Shown here piece after piece: positions 10,342-19,150 of a stretch of DNA of 64,000 nucleotides. Origin of the DNA: Alloascoidea africana. Lineage: Eukaryota > Ascomycota > Alloascoideomycetes > Alloascoideales > Alloascoideaceae. The translations under genes were made by a program, and so were the position numbers. Location: NCBI GenBank assembly GCA_030581615.1, contig JAKTTT010000040.1:147971-211970 (forward strand). Direction: 5' to 3'. Position 1 is the stretch's first letter. Every line of letters starts with the position of its first letter. The notes below the pieces were generated by a model that saw nothing but the letters and a program-made list of their open reading frames with translations, was not told where the DNA came from and made no database searches.

Positions 10342-12093
10342 ATGAGAAACATAGTGGTACTGTCCGGCTCGTCGCACCCCAAGTTGGGCAAGAGGATATC
10401 ACACAACCTGGGGATCGAACTTGGAGAAACTAGTAGCAAAAAGTTTAGGTGAGTTAACCAGCCAATTCGAGTATGAATATTCGATTCATCAACTAATAGT
10501 AATTTTAGTAATGGAGAAACGTCGATGACGGTGATCGAGTCTGTACGAGAAAAAGACGTTTACGTGATTCAATCATCCTCAGGCCATGTCAACGACAACT
10601 TTATGGAGTTGCTCATTATGATTTCCGCTTGCAAGACTGCGAGTGCGAAAAAAGTGACGGCAGTGTTGCCCCTGTTTCCTTATTCACGACAACCAGACCT
10701 GCCGTATAACAAGAAAGGCGCACCGAAGATCAGGACAAACCAGAAAGATGGAGCGGTCATATTGGATAGCATGCCTGGAAGTCCTGCTCCAACTGTTGGA
10801 AACAGCTACATGACTGGTGGTGGTTCGATTCGCAACAATGTTGGCGGTCCTCCTCCCGATTTCTCTCTGCACAGGGCACTCACGAACTTGAAAGGTCTCA
10901 GCTTGTCGACTGGTGATAAGGAGAAGGAAGAGAAAGGTGACGATGATGCGGTCTCGACGACCTCGACCTCGACCACAACCGCCGTGGCCTCTGCTCTCGG
11001 AAGCCCCACAGTCCAGCCTCAGAGTCAAAGCCAGCATCAGCAACAGCATCAGCAGCAGCAGAATCAACAACAGCAGCTGTTGGAGTCGATGATGACGGCG
11101 TCGCCGAAAATCCCCCATGCGAAATCGCTGCCGTTGCCCCATATCTCGTCTCTTGGGTCGCGATCGCCCACGAGGCCCAGCTCTGAGTTCAATGCCCATC
11201 TGCTGGGGGTGCGAGGACCGCACTTTGGCCAGTTCCAGTCGTCCTCGAGCAGCTCTCCCTTGGAGATGAACCGCATGCCCGAGACCAACAACGCCGGCTA
11301 CAAAGAGTGGGTCGCCCAGGCCGGGAACCTGATTGCGGATTTACTAACGTGTGCGGGAGCCGACCATATCATCACGATGGATCTCCACGACCCCCAGTTC
11401 CAGGGCTTTTTTGACATTCCCGTGGACAATCTGTACGCAAAACCGCTGCTGCAGCAGTATATCATCCAGTGTATTCCCGATTACCAGGACGCGGTGATTG
11501 TTTCGCCCGACGCCGGCGGTGCGAAACGAGCAACGTCGATTGCGGACTCGTTGCAAATGTCCTTTGCGCTGATCCACAAGGAGCGACGGTTGCACTTGAA
11601 CAACACGAACGGCCGAGCGAACGGGATTTCGGGCCTCAGCTCAGGGGCCGTGACGCCAGGGAGGAGCTTCACGCTGAACGGCAGCGCCAGCAGCAATGGC
11701 AGCAACGGCAGCAACGGCAGCAGTAACGGGCACCATGTGGCGACGACGATGCTCGTGGGCGACGTCCGGGACCGGGTGTGTGTGATCGTGGACGATCTGG
11801 TAGACACCTCGTACACGATAACGAGGGCCGCGAAGCTGCTCAAGGACCAGGGCGCCCAGAAGGTGTACGCCATCATCACCCATGGCATCTTCAGCGGAGA
11901 CGCGATCCGGCGGATCAGGGCCTCGTCGATCGACATGATTATCACGACCAATACGACGCCGCAGGAGGACCATCAGAAGAAGCTCGGCGACCGGATGGCG
12001 GTCCTGGACACGAGCAAGATCTTCGCAGAGGCGATCCGGCGCATCCACAATGGTGAAAGCGTCTCTCGGCTGTTTGACCATGTAGCGTTCTGA
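10342..12093 (+). CDS. PRS5: Ribose-phosphate pyrophosphokinase subunit with two long inserts (Prs5-like)
   Basis: Exon 1 is 10342-10448 and exon 2 is 10509-12093, with a 60-nt intron (GTGAGT to TTTTAG). The protein is 563 residues, against about 320 for a plain PRPP synthetase. Core motifs are present: [13 protein letters not shown] at the N-terminus, [39 protein letters not shown] and the PRPP-binding loop [10 protein letters not shown]. Two non-homologous regions interrupt the core: one of about 190 residues (about 101-295, with a Gln/His-rich run and Ser/Pro patches) after the RQPD motif, and one of about 50 residues (about 396-448, Asn/Gly/Ser-rich). Two such insertions are characteristic of S. 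cerevisiae Prs5, which acts with Prs2/Prs4 and links to cell-wall integrity signalling. The second half of the gene is strongly GC-rich. Confidence 0.75.
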
Positions 12094-12386
12094 GCAAATG
12101 TGTTTTTAAAGATAGCTCCAGCCTCAAACAAATCGAACAAAGACTCGAAATTTAGTCCTCCCATGCGTATCTGTTTTCATACATCGTTATATAAATATGT
12201 GCTAATTATAAAAAAAAAAAAAGAGCAAGGCAGAGACCCGTTCCCAGTTTCTATTTCCTCCCCCCGGTTGGTATTTTTATTTTATTTTATTTTCTTTTCT
12301 TTCATTCCTTTTTTCCTGTCGTTTTTGACCAACACCCCCCGGTTTCGTACCGCCATCTGCAAACAAGAAAACCTTGGAAACATAGC
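12094..12386. other. Intergenic region, PRS5 / DUF2406 gene
   Basis: About 290 bp between tandem plus-strand genes. It holds an A-run (12210-12223) and TATTTTATTTT-type runs (12273-12310), consistent with a poly(A) signal followed by the downstream promoter. Confidence 0.5.
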
Positions 12387-13085
12387 ATGGGACTTCTCAA
12401 CAGAGTCTCGCGGAAAAGCCAGGATGGCAGACGCCATTCCACACCGGCAGGCAAGTTCAAACTGACAAAGGAAGAAGAGGCGCGAACGCGGGCCCAACTC
12501 AAGATGAAAATGCATACACACGACCCCATTCTCTCCGCCGTCAACGAGTCGCAGCCGTTTGAGCAGCTGTCCACGACCGTGAGCGGGCGGGACATGGACG
12601 CAGATACCGAGGCTGGCACTGGCACTGGCACTGGTGCTGGTGCTGGTGCTGGTGCTGGTGCTGGTGGAGCGCGATGGAAGAGGTTGTCGATGCAGGACTT
12701 TGCCATTTCCACGCGCCTCCCCGACGTCTGGGGCCAGCCCATCGAGGTCCACGACCGCAACAATCCGACTCGAGCCCGCGACGAGCGGCCTCTGGACACG
12801 ATCCGCTCCTTCGAGTACGCCATCTCGGGCGACGTGGGCTATCGCGACATGCTCGAGACCTCAAAGTACGGGTTCGCGCCGAGAGACAGCGAGAGACTGC
12901 GTCCACGTTCCTTCGTCGTTCCCGATTTTGCAGGCGCAAACCCCTACAGCAGTACAAATGCGAACAACAGTGGGGACACGGGCCCAAAATTAATGGCTCT
13001 GTCTGAGCAAGTACCGGTATCAACAGCAGAGACTAAAATCGCAACAAAGCCGAAAAAGAGAGGTCTTTTCGGTCGCAAGAAATAA
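12387..13085 (+). CDS. DUF2406 family protein
   Basis: A 232-residue single-exon protein. The family signature is clear: DPILSAVNESQPFEQ near residue 50 and, later, NPTRARDERPLDTIRSFEYA. S. cerevisiae members are uncharacterised or stress-linked proteins, some at the bud neck or plasma membrane, so no precise function can be stated. The C-terminus is very basic (KPKKRGLFGRKK) and could contact membranes or nucleic acid. A hexanucleotide repeat at about 12612-12667 inserts a Gly-Thr/Gly-Ala dipeptide run of some 18 residues between the two conserved blocks. The gene is GC-rich. Confidence 0.75.
   Translation: MGLLNRVSRKSQDGRRHSTPAGKFKLTKEEEARTRAQLKMKMHTHDPILSAVNESQPFEQLSTTVSGRDMDADTEAGTGTGTGAGAGAGAGAGGARWKRLSMQDFAISTRLPDVWGQPIEVHDRNNPTRARDERPLDTIRSFEYAISGDVGYRDMLETSKYGFAPRDSERLRPRSFVVPDFAGANPYSSTNANNSGDTGPKLMALSEQVPVSTAETKIATKPKKRGLFGRKK
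12612..12667 (+). repeat. Hexanucleotide coding repeat (GGCACT/GGTGCT)n
   Basis: About nine 6-bp units in frame in the DUF2406 gene, encoding alternating Gly-Thr then Gly-Ala. Confidence 0.9.
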
Positions 13086-13220
13086 ACGTAATGCATCAGA
13101 TAAACTCATTTCTGCATCTTTTACAAAAACACAGCATACACTACGAAGTAAAACAAACACAAAAAAAAAAAGATCATCTCTTTAATCCGTATAGATAGTT
13201 AGAGCACAGGTTTGGACTTT

Positions 13221-14462
13221 CTAATATCCCATTCTCCTAATAACATAAGATTGGGCAACGGAGCCCAATGACACTTTGAGGGCCTGGGTGACCCAGTCAA
13301 GAACCCATCCCGTAGGATCAACATCCGTATCAGACTCAGACTCAGACTCCGATTCTGTTTCTGTTTCTGTTTCTTTTTCTGTGTCAGTGTCAGTGTCAGC
13401 CTCGGATTTTGACTCTGTGTTTGCACTCTGCTCAGCCTTGGTTGACGACTCGGGCTCAAGTTGAGACTCCGGTACAGGCTCAGTGCTAGTGCTAGTGCTA
13501 GTGGTGGCTGGAGCAGATTGTGAAACCTTGGGCTTGGATTTGCCATTCAACCAATTTGCCCATTTTAAAGGCAGGGCTTGGGAATTTGAAACAATGCTAA
13601 TGTCATGGACAGGGTCGAAAAGATAAACAACAAACAAAAACGAGTTTGGATCGGTTTCCGATATATTGATAAGCGTTGACTTGTTCTCCTTCTCTTTCTC
13701 TTTCTGGGATGATTCCTCTCCATTTCCATTTGATGTAGGCGCAACTGGCTGAATAGATATGTAAATATTGGAAATTCGAATTCCTTTACTGCTCGCTTCG
13801 ATTTCTTCTTCACTCTCCGTGAATCTCTTAATACCTTCCTCCAAATTCGCCTTTGCAAGTTTCGTTGCATTATCCAAAGATCCATTGAATATCACCAGAT
13901 CGCGTTGTTTCCCCTGTTCATTAACCTCTTTTTGCTTCGATTTTACAATTCTGAGATCTCCTCCTCCTTCAACCTGTTGCATAACTATATGGAAAACTCG
14001 ATAAACAAGATCATCGATTATCGATGAATAACCAACAAGGTCGTAGAACGTATGAATGATGAGCTGTTCCTGAGATCCAATCTCAATAGGTGGTACAATT
14101 GCATCCAACACTGAACTCAACTGGGTCTTGAACAGGTTTAGTCCCTTAATTAAAGACTCCTGTGGTCTCTTTTCCCTTCCCTCTTCGTCGTCGTCGTCGT
14201 TGTTGTTGTCTTCTCCTTCTCTGTTCTTGTCCTGATCGATCACATCTGTGAAAGCGCGTTGTGCTCGCTTCAGATTCTCATCCAGAGAATCCAATCCAGG
14301 AGCCTGTTTCTGAATCTCTCGAACTCGCGCCTCTGCGTTCTTTACAGCGGAGGAAGCCGTACTCCAGATTCCGCCTTTGTTATTGCTCCACCAACTTGAG
14401 ATGGATGCAATTGGATCTGGGATCTCAATTCCCTCGTCATCTCCACTATCCTCATCATCCAT

Positions 14463-14495
<33 letters not shown>

Positions 14496-14903
14496 TTGGA
14501 GGTGGGATGGCTGGCCCACGTTGGCTTGAACGCCCGTGGCATCTTTCTTCAACGGTGTAGCACTCCGCGATTGCTCTTTGCTCTTTATACCAACAACAGT
14601 AGGGTCATTTGCAATCGAGTCCAAAAAGCCCAAGATATCTTCCTCGTTCTTCCCACCAGATGGCTGTTTGCCAGTTGTGGTCGAACCACCAGACCCATCT
14701 CGTGGTCCTGAAGTTGAGTTTGGTCCTTTGCGAAGATGTGAGCCTGAGGTAGCACCGGAGCCAGAACCTGAACCCGTGGCACCTGAGCCTGAGCCCTGGG
14801 TCGAGTCAGGCTTGTCGAAAGAATGTTTCCGGTCCTCATTCTCAAGCTCATCCAGAAAATCAAGTACGTCATCTGCGGTGTTTGTGGTGTTAGGCGTGCT
14901 CAT
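13221..14903 (-). CDS. MTC1: Mtc1 family protein (maintenance of telomere capping 1)
   Basis: A 560-residue single-exon protein, starting at the first ATG (14903; the frame is open two codons further without an ATG). The N-terminus has the repeated short helix motif of the family, DDVLDFLDELEN and EDILGFLDSIAND. The C-terminal half has the conserved domain, ending TGWVLDWVTQALKVSLG...VAQSYVIRRM, as in fungal Mtc1 (DUF5427). In S. cerevisiae Mtc1 is a cytoplasmic/COPI-associated protein whose loss aggravates a cdc13 telomere capping defect; its biochemistry is unclear. Low-complexity insertions include Gly-Ser repeats (about residues 40-60), a polyglutamine run coded at 14463-14498, and a long Asp-Thr/Glu-Thr/Glu-Ser run coded near 13330-13400. 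Confidence 0.75.
13330..13399 (-). repeat. Hexanucleotide coding repeats in MTC1
   Basis: Successive 6-bp unit families (Asp-Thr, Glu-Thr, Glu-Ser, Ser-Asp dipeptides on the minus strand) next to each other, suggesting stepwise expansion. Confidence 0.85.
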
Positions 14904-15290
14904 TTTCACTGTGCTGGTCTATAGTACCACTTTTACAAGTATGGGCGGCGTGAGCAGATAATGATGATGATGATGTGGAGGAGGAAAGGTTTGGATGGAT
15001 GGATGGAGGGATGGAGGGAGGGATAACAATGTAGGTAGCCATAAAGTAACGTCCCAGAGAGAGACCAATTTTACAACTAAAATACAGAAAAGGTTTGACT
15101 TTGGTTTAGTATACATTAAACATTGAGATGTATGATGATTATGATGATGATGAGATAAAGGAGACGAAAGGCTCTACTACACGTACATAACACATTGGTC
15201 TATCCTGATCTGTGATTGCCACACTAACTTGGGTAACTGAACTGCTATTTCAAACATTTTGTCTTTTCCCCCAAATTTTTCGTTTTCAAT
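14904..15290. other. Intergenic region, RPL20 3' end / MTC1 promoter
   Basis: 387 bp between two minus-strand genes. Short tandem runs occur: GATGAT units near 14960 and 15135, and GGATGGATGGAGGGATGGAG-type units at about 14992-15022. Confidence 0.6.
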
Positions 15291-15864
15291 TTAGTAGAAA
15301 GTTGTTGGTCTCTTTGGTGCAAACAGATTTGTGGATTTATTAACACGATGGGGCAATGGGAATTTGAGATTTGGAGTCAACAATTGTTTGATATATTGAC
15401 GTTTAACATCTGCATTTTTCTCCAATTCCACAACTTTCAAAATATGAATACTTCGAAATCTAGCACGATGTCTTGCAGCCAAATCTTGATACATGTTTTC
15501 AACTGCACCAACACGGGTAACATCACGGTATTCTTTATACATGTTATGTGTGCCCGATCTTGAATCATAACGGATCCAAACGCCAAAATTCTTAACTTTT
15601 GTAGGCTTTGCTTCGTAAAGTTGTCTAATTGAAACAATTTCACCACTGGCTTTCTTAACCTTGTGCAATTTTTGTAAAAAATACCAATAACGGGATTTTG
15701 CAACGACAACATTTGGTGCAAAAATGGTCATCCGGAAGAGTTTTGGTGTAGGTACGGATTCAGTTGGCAAACGACGGCCAATCACCTCGTATTCGTTCAG
15801 ACGACCCACTAGACAAACGAATTAGCAATTATACATGGGATAGAACGTTCATAAGTGACATACT
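15291..15864 (-). CDS. RPL20: 60S ribosomal protein L20 (eL20)
   Basis: The 172-residue protein is typical eL20 along its whole length ([65 protein letters not shown]). The open frame in exon 2 (15291-15808) lacks its own ATG. A 55-nt intron (15809-15863, GTATGT to GTCTAG, branch GCTAAT) ends exactly between the first and second base of the start codon: exon 1 supplies the A at 15864 and exon 2 supplies TG. Splicing is therefore needed for translation of the correct protein. I recall that S. cerevisiae RPL20 genes have a similarly placed first intron, but cannot check it here. The transcribed 5' UTR exon extends upstream of 15864 by an unknown length. Confidence 0.95.
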
Positions 15865-16253
15865 TTTTCGATTGTATTCGCAAACGTGTGTGTTAGCTTC
15901 TCCAAATTCCAGAAATTCGGGTTGGAGGATGGATGGATAATGGGTCAACCACAGGTATGGAAATTACGCTGAGGATCGTGCAAATAGGTATGAAATGTAC
16001 GCAGGAGATTCCATGAGACTGGCATTTCCCAAACGGGGAGGGATGGTGGCTTTGTGTACACCCATACGCCCAACTGTGGAAAAACAATATATAGATGGTG
16101 TGTGTGTGGACCGTGTTTATCAGAGCATTAAAATAACAACAACGACTCGAAATCAATTGGACCAGCGCTAGAGCCAGCGCCAGCGCTGGGGTGCTATTTT
16201 TGGTAGTGACCGAGAGGAGAACTCTAAAGATTGGATACACGTACGGAGTGCGA

Positions 16254-16286
16254 TCTGAATCTGAATCTGAATCTGAATCTGAATCT
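16254..16286. repeat. (TGAATC)n hexanucleotide repeat
   Basis: About five and a half perfect 6-bp units in noncoding DNA. Confidence 0.95.
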
Positions 16287-17198
16287 CAAATGACAAATTG
16301 TAGCTTTGGGGGTAAATGATAATAGTAATCGTGTTGGTTGTGTTGAGCCAAGTTGAGCCAAGACAGGCCAAGTTTTGAGATTAAAATCATATCTACGTTT
16401 TTACTCTTCTTCTTTCCCTCCAATTTTTAATCATGAGACATGTGTGGTCCGCTCCGAATCATCCCGTTTTTTTTTTTTTTGAATTGAATCCGATTTGGGA
16501 TATCTATTCCGACTTCAATTGTGGATTCTGAAATTTTGATTATGATTATTGTGCAAAACGGAATCGTCATATCCATTTCCACTGTCAATCACGCCAGATA
16601 AAAAAAGACGATATGCTGATGGTGATGATGATGATGATGATGGTGTCCTGTTCTAGACCATCACACCTTGCTGTGCTGTAACTGTACTAGCTGATTAGGA
16701 TTAATCATTCATTTATTCATTAATCAGGGAAAAAGAGGCTGTTTTTTTCTTCTCCACTATTGCTGTTTGTTTCCTCATTGTGAGGACGACGAGATCAGCA
16801 CAAAAGCAACCAAAATCGACTCTTTCTAGGGATGAAACAGGAAATGTTTAGAAAGCGGATAACTCCTATTCTTATATGCACATGCAAGACAGACCAGAGA
16901 TATACACACACACAATCTTTTTCTTCATCATCATAAACATAAAACCTTCTTCAACAAATCTCGAGCATTTGATAGCTACTCAAAAAAAAAAAAAAAAAGT
17001 AATTTATATAAACATTATCTACACCTAGAATCATGGCATACGAGATGCCAAGATGAAATTTCTCCCCCCAAAAAAGAAATAATTACAATAATAATAATAA
17101 AAAAGAAAAAGAAAGAGTCCAATCCGTGTGATGCCGCTCCACGATACAAAACTCAAACAAAACTAGACCAGACTAGACGCTTTTTTTCATTCGGATAA

Positions 17199-17249
17199 GC
17201 GCAAAGCGCAAAGCGCAAAAAGAAAAAGAAAAAGAAAAAGAAAAAGAGA
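17199..17249. repeat. Tandem GCGCAAA and AAAAAG repeats
   Basis: Three 7-bp GCGCAAA units run directly into about five 6-bp GAAAAA units just after the perilipin stop codon (the gene is on the minus strand). Confidence 0.9.
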
Positions 17250-17317
17250 AAAATAGTAGATAATAAAATAAAATAGAGGGAAAAAAAATGGGATGCAAAG
17301 GGTGTGTGATGTCCAGA

Positions 17318-18328
17318 CTAGGCGCTTATGGCGACCTGGTTTGTATCAGCAATCGGCACCGCTGGGACAGGCACAGACACGTCCACGTCCACGTCCACGG
17401 CTCCATTTAACTGTGTTTGTGCGGTTTCAGTTTCGGTTTCAGACTCTTTAGTGGCATTATTCGCCGCATTGTTAAGGGCCAGATTCAGATTTGTAAAGCT
17501 ACGTCTTGCCTTGCTGACAAACTCACCGGGCAGTTTTTTACCCGTTTCAATGAGTCTTGTTCTGGTTTCGTCGACAACGGGGCGGGCACGGCTGATTGCG
17601 TCTTGGGTCAGGTCGATTGTCCGTTCCAACTCAAAAGCGTATCCTTGATGTTTGTGCATTTCTTCGGAGCGGACATGTGCGCGGTTGCCATTGCGATTGC
17701 GATTGCGATTGCGATTGCGATTGCCATTGTGATTGCCATTGCCATTTGCATGTCCGTTTGGTGTTGAGTGTAAATTGTTTGTGGTTTGCTTAAGCAGTCC
17801 ATATTGAGTTCCAATTTGATTTTGTTTCTTTAGATCAGAATCGGGATCTACTGGCAAGTAAAGGTTGATGAATTGTTCTAGTTTGTCGTTAAAAGTGTTG
17901 ACAAAAGGATTGAGAGTGCAATAGACGAGCTCTTTGGTGGCAGCGAGTTTCTGAGCCAGTGCGGCTCTAACTTGAGAGACATACGAGTCTGCAATGTGTC
18001 TAACGCGTTGCACAGTTTTGTGGGGCAACAAGGCCAGATCGTGGGGGGTTGTGGTTTTCAATTGGGGCAAGGTTGTATCGATTCTGGACAGAGCCTTGTC
18101 GGCTTCAGAGTCGATTTGCTCTAGATAAGGGTGTAGGTAACCCATTAGATTGTAAAGAATATGGAGTATGTTGGCGGCAATTGAAGCTAGGGTTGCGACA
18201 AGTGGCAGAGTAGCGAGATAAGAGATGAGTGCGGCGACCAGGGGGTAGGAACGGAGATGGGAGATAACCTTTGGTTCAAAAGGCCTTTGGGAGGGGCCAG
18301 TTACAGGTGGGACTTGTTTCGAAGCCAT
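17318..18328 (-). CDS. PLN1: Perilipin-like lipid droplet protein (Pln1/Pet10)
   Basis: A 336-residue protein starting MASKQVPPVTG. Near residues 18-85 comes the perilipin-type PAT-like segment (SYPLVAALISYLATLPLVATL, then a helix ending GYLHPYLEQIDSEADKALSRID and PQLKT). Amphipathic helices rich in Lys, Ala and Val follow (RHIADSYVSQVRAALAQKL), as in Pln1, which coats and stabilises lipid droplets in S. cerevisiae. Low-complexity stretches include an Asn-Arg/Asn-Gly dipeptide run (coded at 17684-17748), Glu-Thr repeats and a Val-Asp run near the C-terminus. The frame is open upstream to 18427, but the ATG at 18328 begins the conserved part. It shares a GC-rich divergent promoter with the SPX-RING gene. 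Confidence 0.75.
   Translation of the reverse strand: MASKQVPPVTGPSQRPFEPKVISHLRSYPLVAALISYLATLPLVATLASIAANILHILYNLMGYLHPYLEQIDSEADKALSRIDTTLPQLKTTTPHDLALLPHKTVQRVRHIADSYVSQVRAALAQKLAATKELVYCTLNPFVNTFNDKLEQFINLYLPVDPDSDLKKQNQIGTQYGLLKQTTNNLHSTPNGHANGNGNHNGNRNRNRNRNRNGNRAHVRSEEMHKHQGYAFELERTIDLTQDAISRARPVVDETRTRLIETGKKLPGEFVSKARRSFTNLNLALNNAANNATKESETETETAQTQLNGAVDVDVDVSVPVPAVPIADTNQVAISA
17684..17748 (-). repeat. Hexanucleotide coding repeat (Asn-Arg/Asn-Gly)
   Basis: About nine 6-bp units (GCGATT, then GCCATT) in frame in the perilipin gene. Confidence 0.9.
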
Positions 18329-19150
18329 TGATTGGGAATTGTGGAGAGAAATGTACAAAAAAAAAACTGAAGAGATACTCAAACAGGCACGGAAAAGATG
18401 ATGTATGAACAAGAAAACACGCAGCAAAGGGTGGTGCGAAATACAAGCTAGGTTTACCTACCGGGAAAACAAACAAACAAACAAATAAACGGATACAGAG
18501 ACCAGGCAGGAAGAGGAAATACGGGATGGGAGAGCAAAGGAGAAAAGTCCACGGGCTGGCGGCTTTTATATACGTGCGATGAGGCCCGGGCCGGGGAGCG
18601 AGGCCCGAGGAGCGAGGCCCGGGGACAAGGAAGACCCGTGGCGGAGGACCCGGTGTGCAAGTGCAAGTGCAAGTGCATGTGAAAAAGTAGAGGGGCCCAT
18701 CGGAGGGTGTACGGGTGTACATCCGGGTAACTGCTGTCCGGCGGGATCTTCGTGGGCTTATCGCGGAAGCATGCTGATCTGAACAGTGAGCTGAACAGTG
18801 AGCTGAACAGTGTTCACTGGACACTGGACACTGGCCACTGGTTCACCCGTGCACCTTCGCTGGCTCGCTCGCTCGCTCGCTCGCCGCTTCGCAGCTTCGC
18901 AGCTTCGCGGCCCCACGTGCGGGCCCCAGCGCCGTCGATTCGCGCTCCCGCCCGCCAGCAAGAGCTCCCCGGCCAGTCCAGCGTGTTAGCAGCTCTTTCC
19001 AGCCCGCGGCCTCCCATTCGTCCTCAGCCCGGCACGGCGTCGCCAGCTTAAACGCAATTCCTCCCGTAAACGCAAAAACGCAAGACGAGATCTCGCCTGC
19101 CGGACACAAACACCCAATCCAAGACAAAACCAGCAGAACCAAAACCCTCC
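18329..19150. other. GC-rich divergent promoter region, PLN1 / SPX-RING gene
   Basis: About 820 bp, distinctly GC-rich from about 18550 to 19060, unlike the AT-rich region on the far side of PLN1. It is packed with tandem runs: GTGCAA units (18656-18680), GAACAGTGAGCT units (18776-18815), CACTGG/ACACTG units to 18842, GCTC units (about 18861-18881) and CGCAGCTT units (about 18885-18910). Two RGCCCGGGGA-like motifs lie at 18586-18625. Open frames on both strands here are by-products of GC-richness. Confidence 0.7.
18776..18910. repeat. Cluster of short tandem repeats in the divergent promoter
   Basis: Units of 12, 7, 4 and 8 bp follow each other within 135 bp, including three copies of GAGCTGAACAGT and four to five of GCTC. 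Confidence 0.85.

Larger units (their letters stand above)
15865..17317. other. Intergenic region, perilipin 3' end / RPL20 promoter
   Basis: A 1.45-kb AT-rich region upstream of RPL20 and downstream of the perilipin gene (both minus strand). It contains tandem repeats (16254-16286 and 17199-17249), GATGAT units near 16620-16642, and A- or T-runs at 16467-16480 and 16983-16998. Open frames here arise from the repeats. No RNA gene was recognised. Confidence 0.6.

Noticed and set aside
10684-11951. Several minus-strand ORFs across PRS5
   Set aside because: Antisense shadows in GC-rich and CAG-repeat coding DNA.
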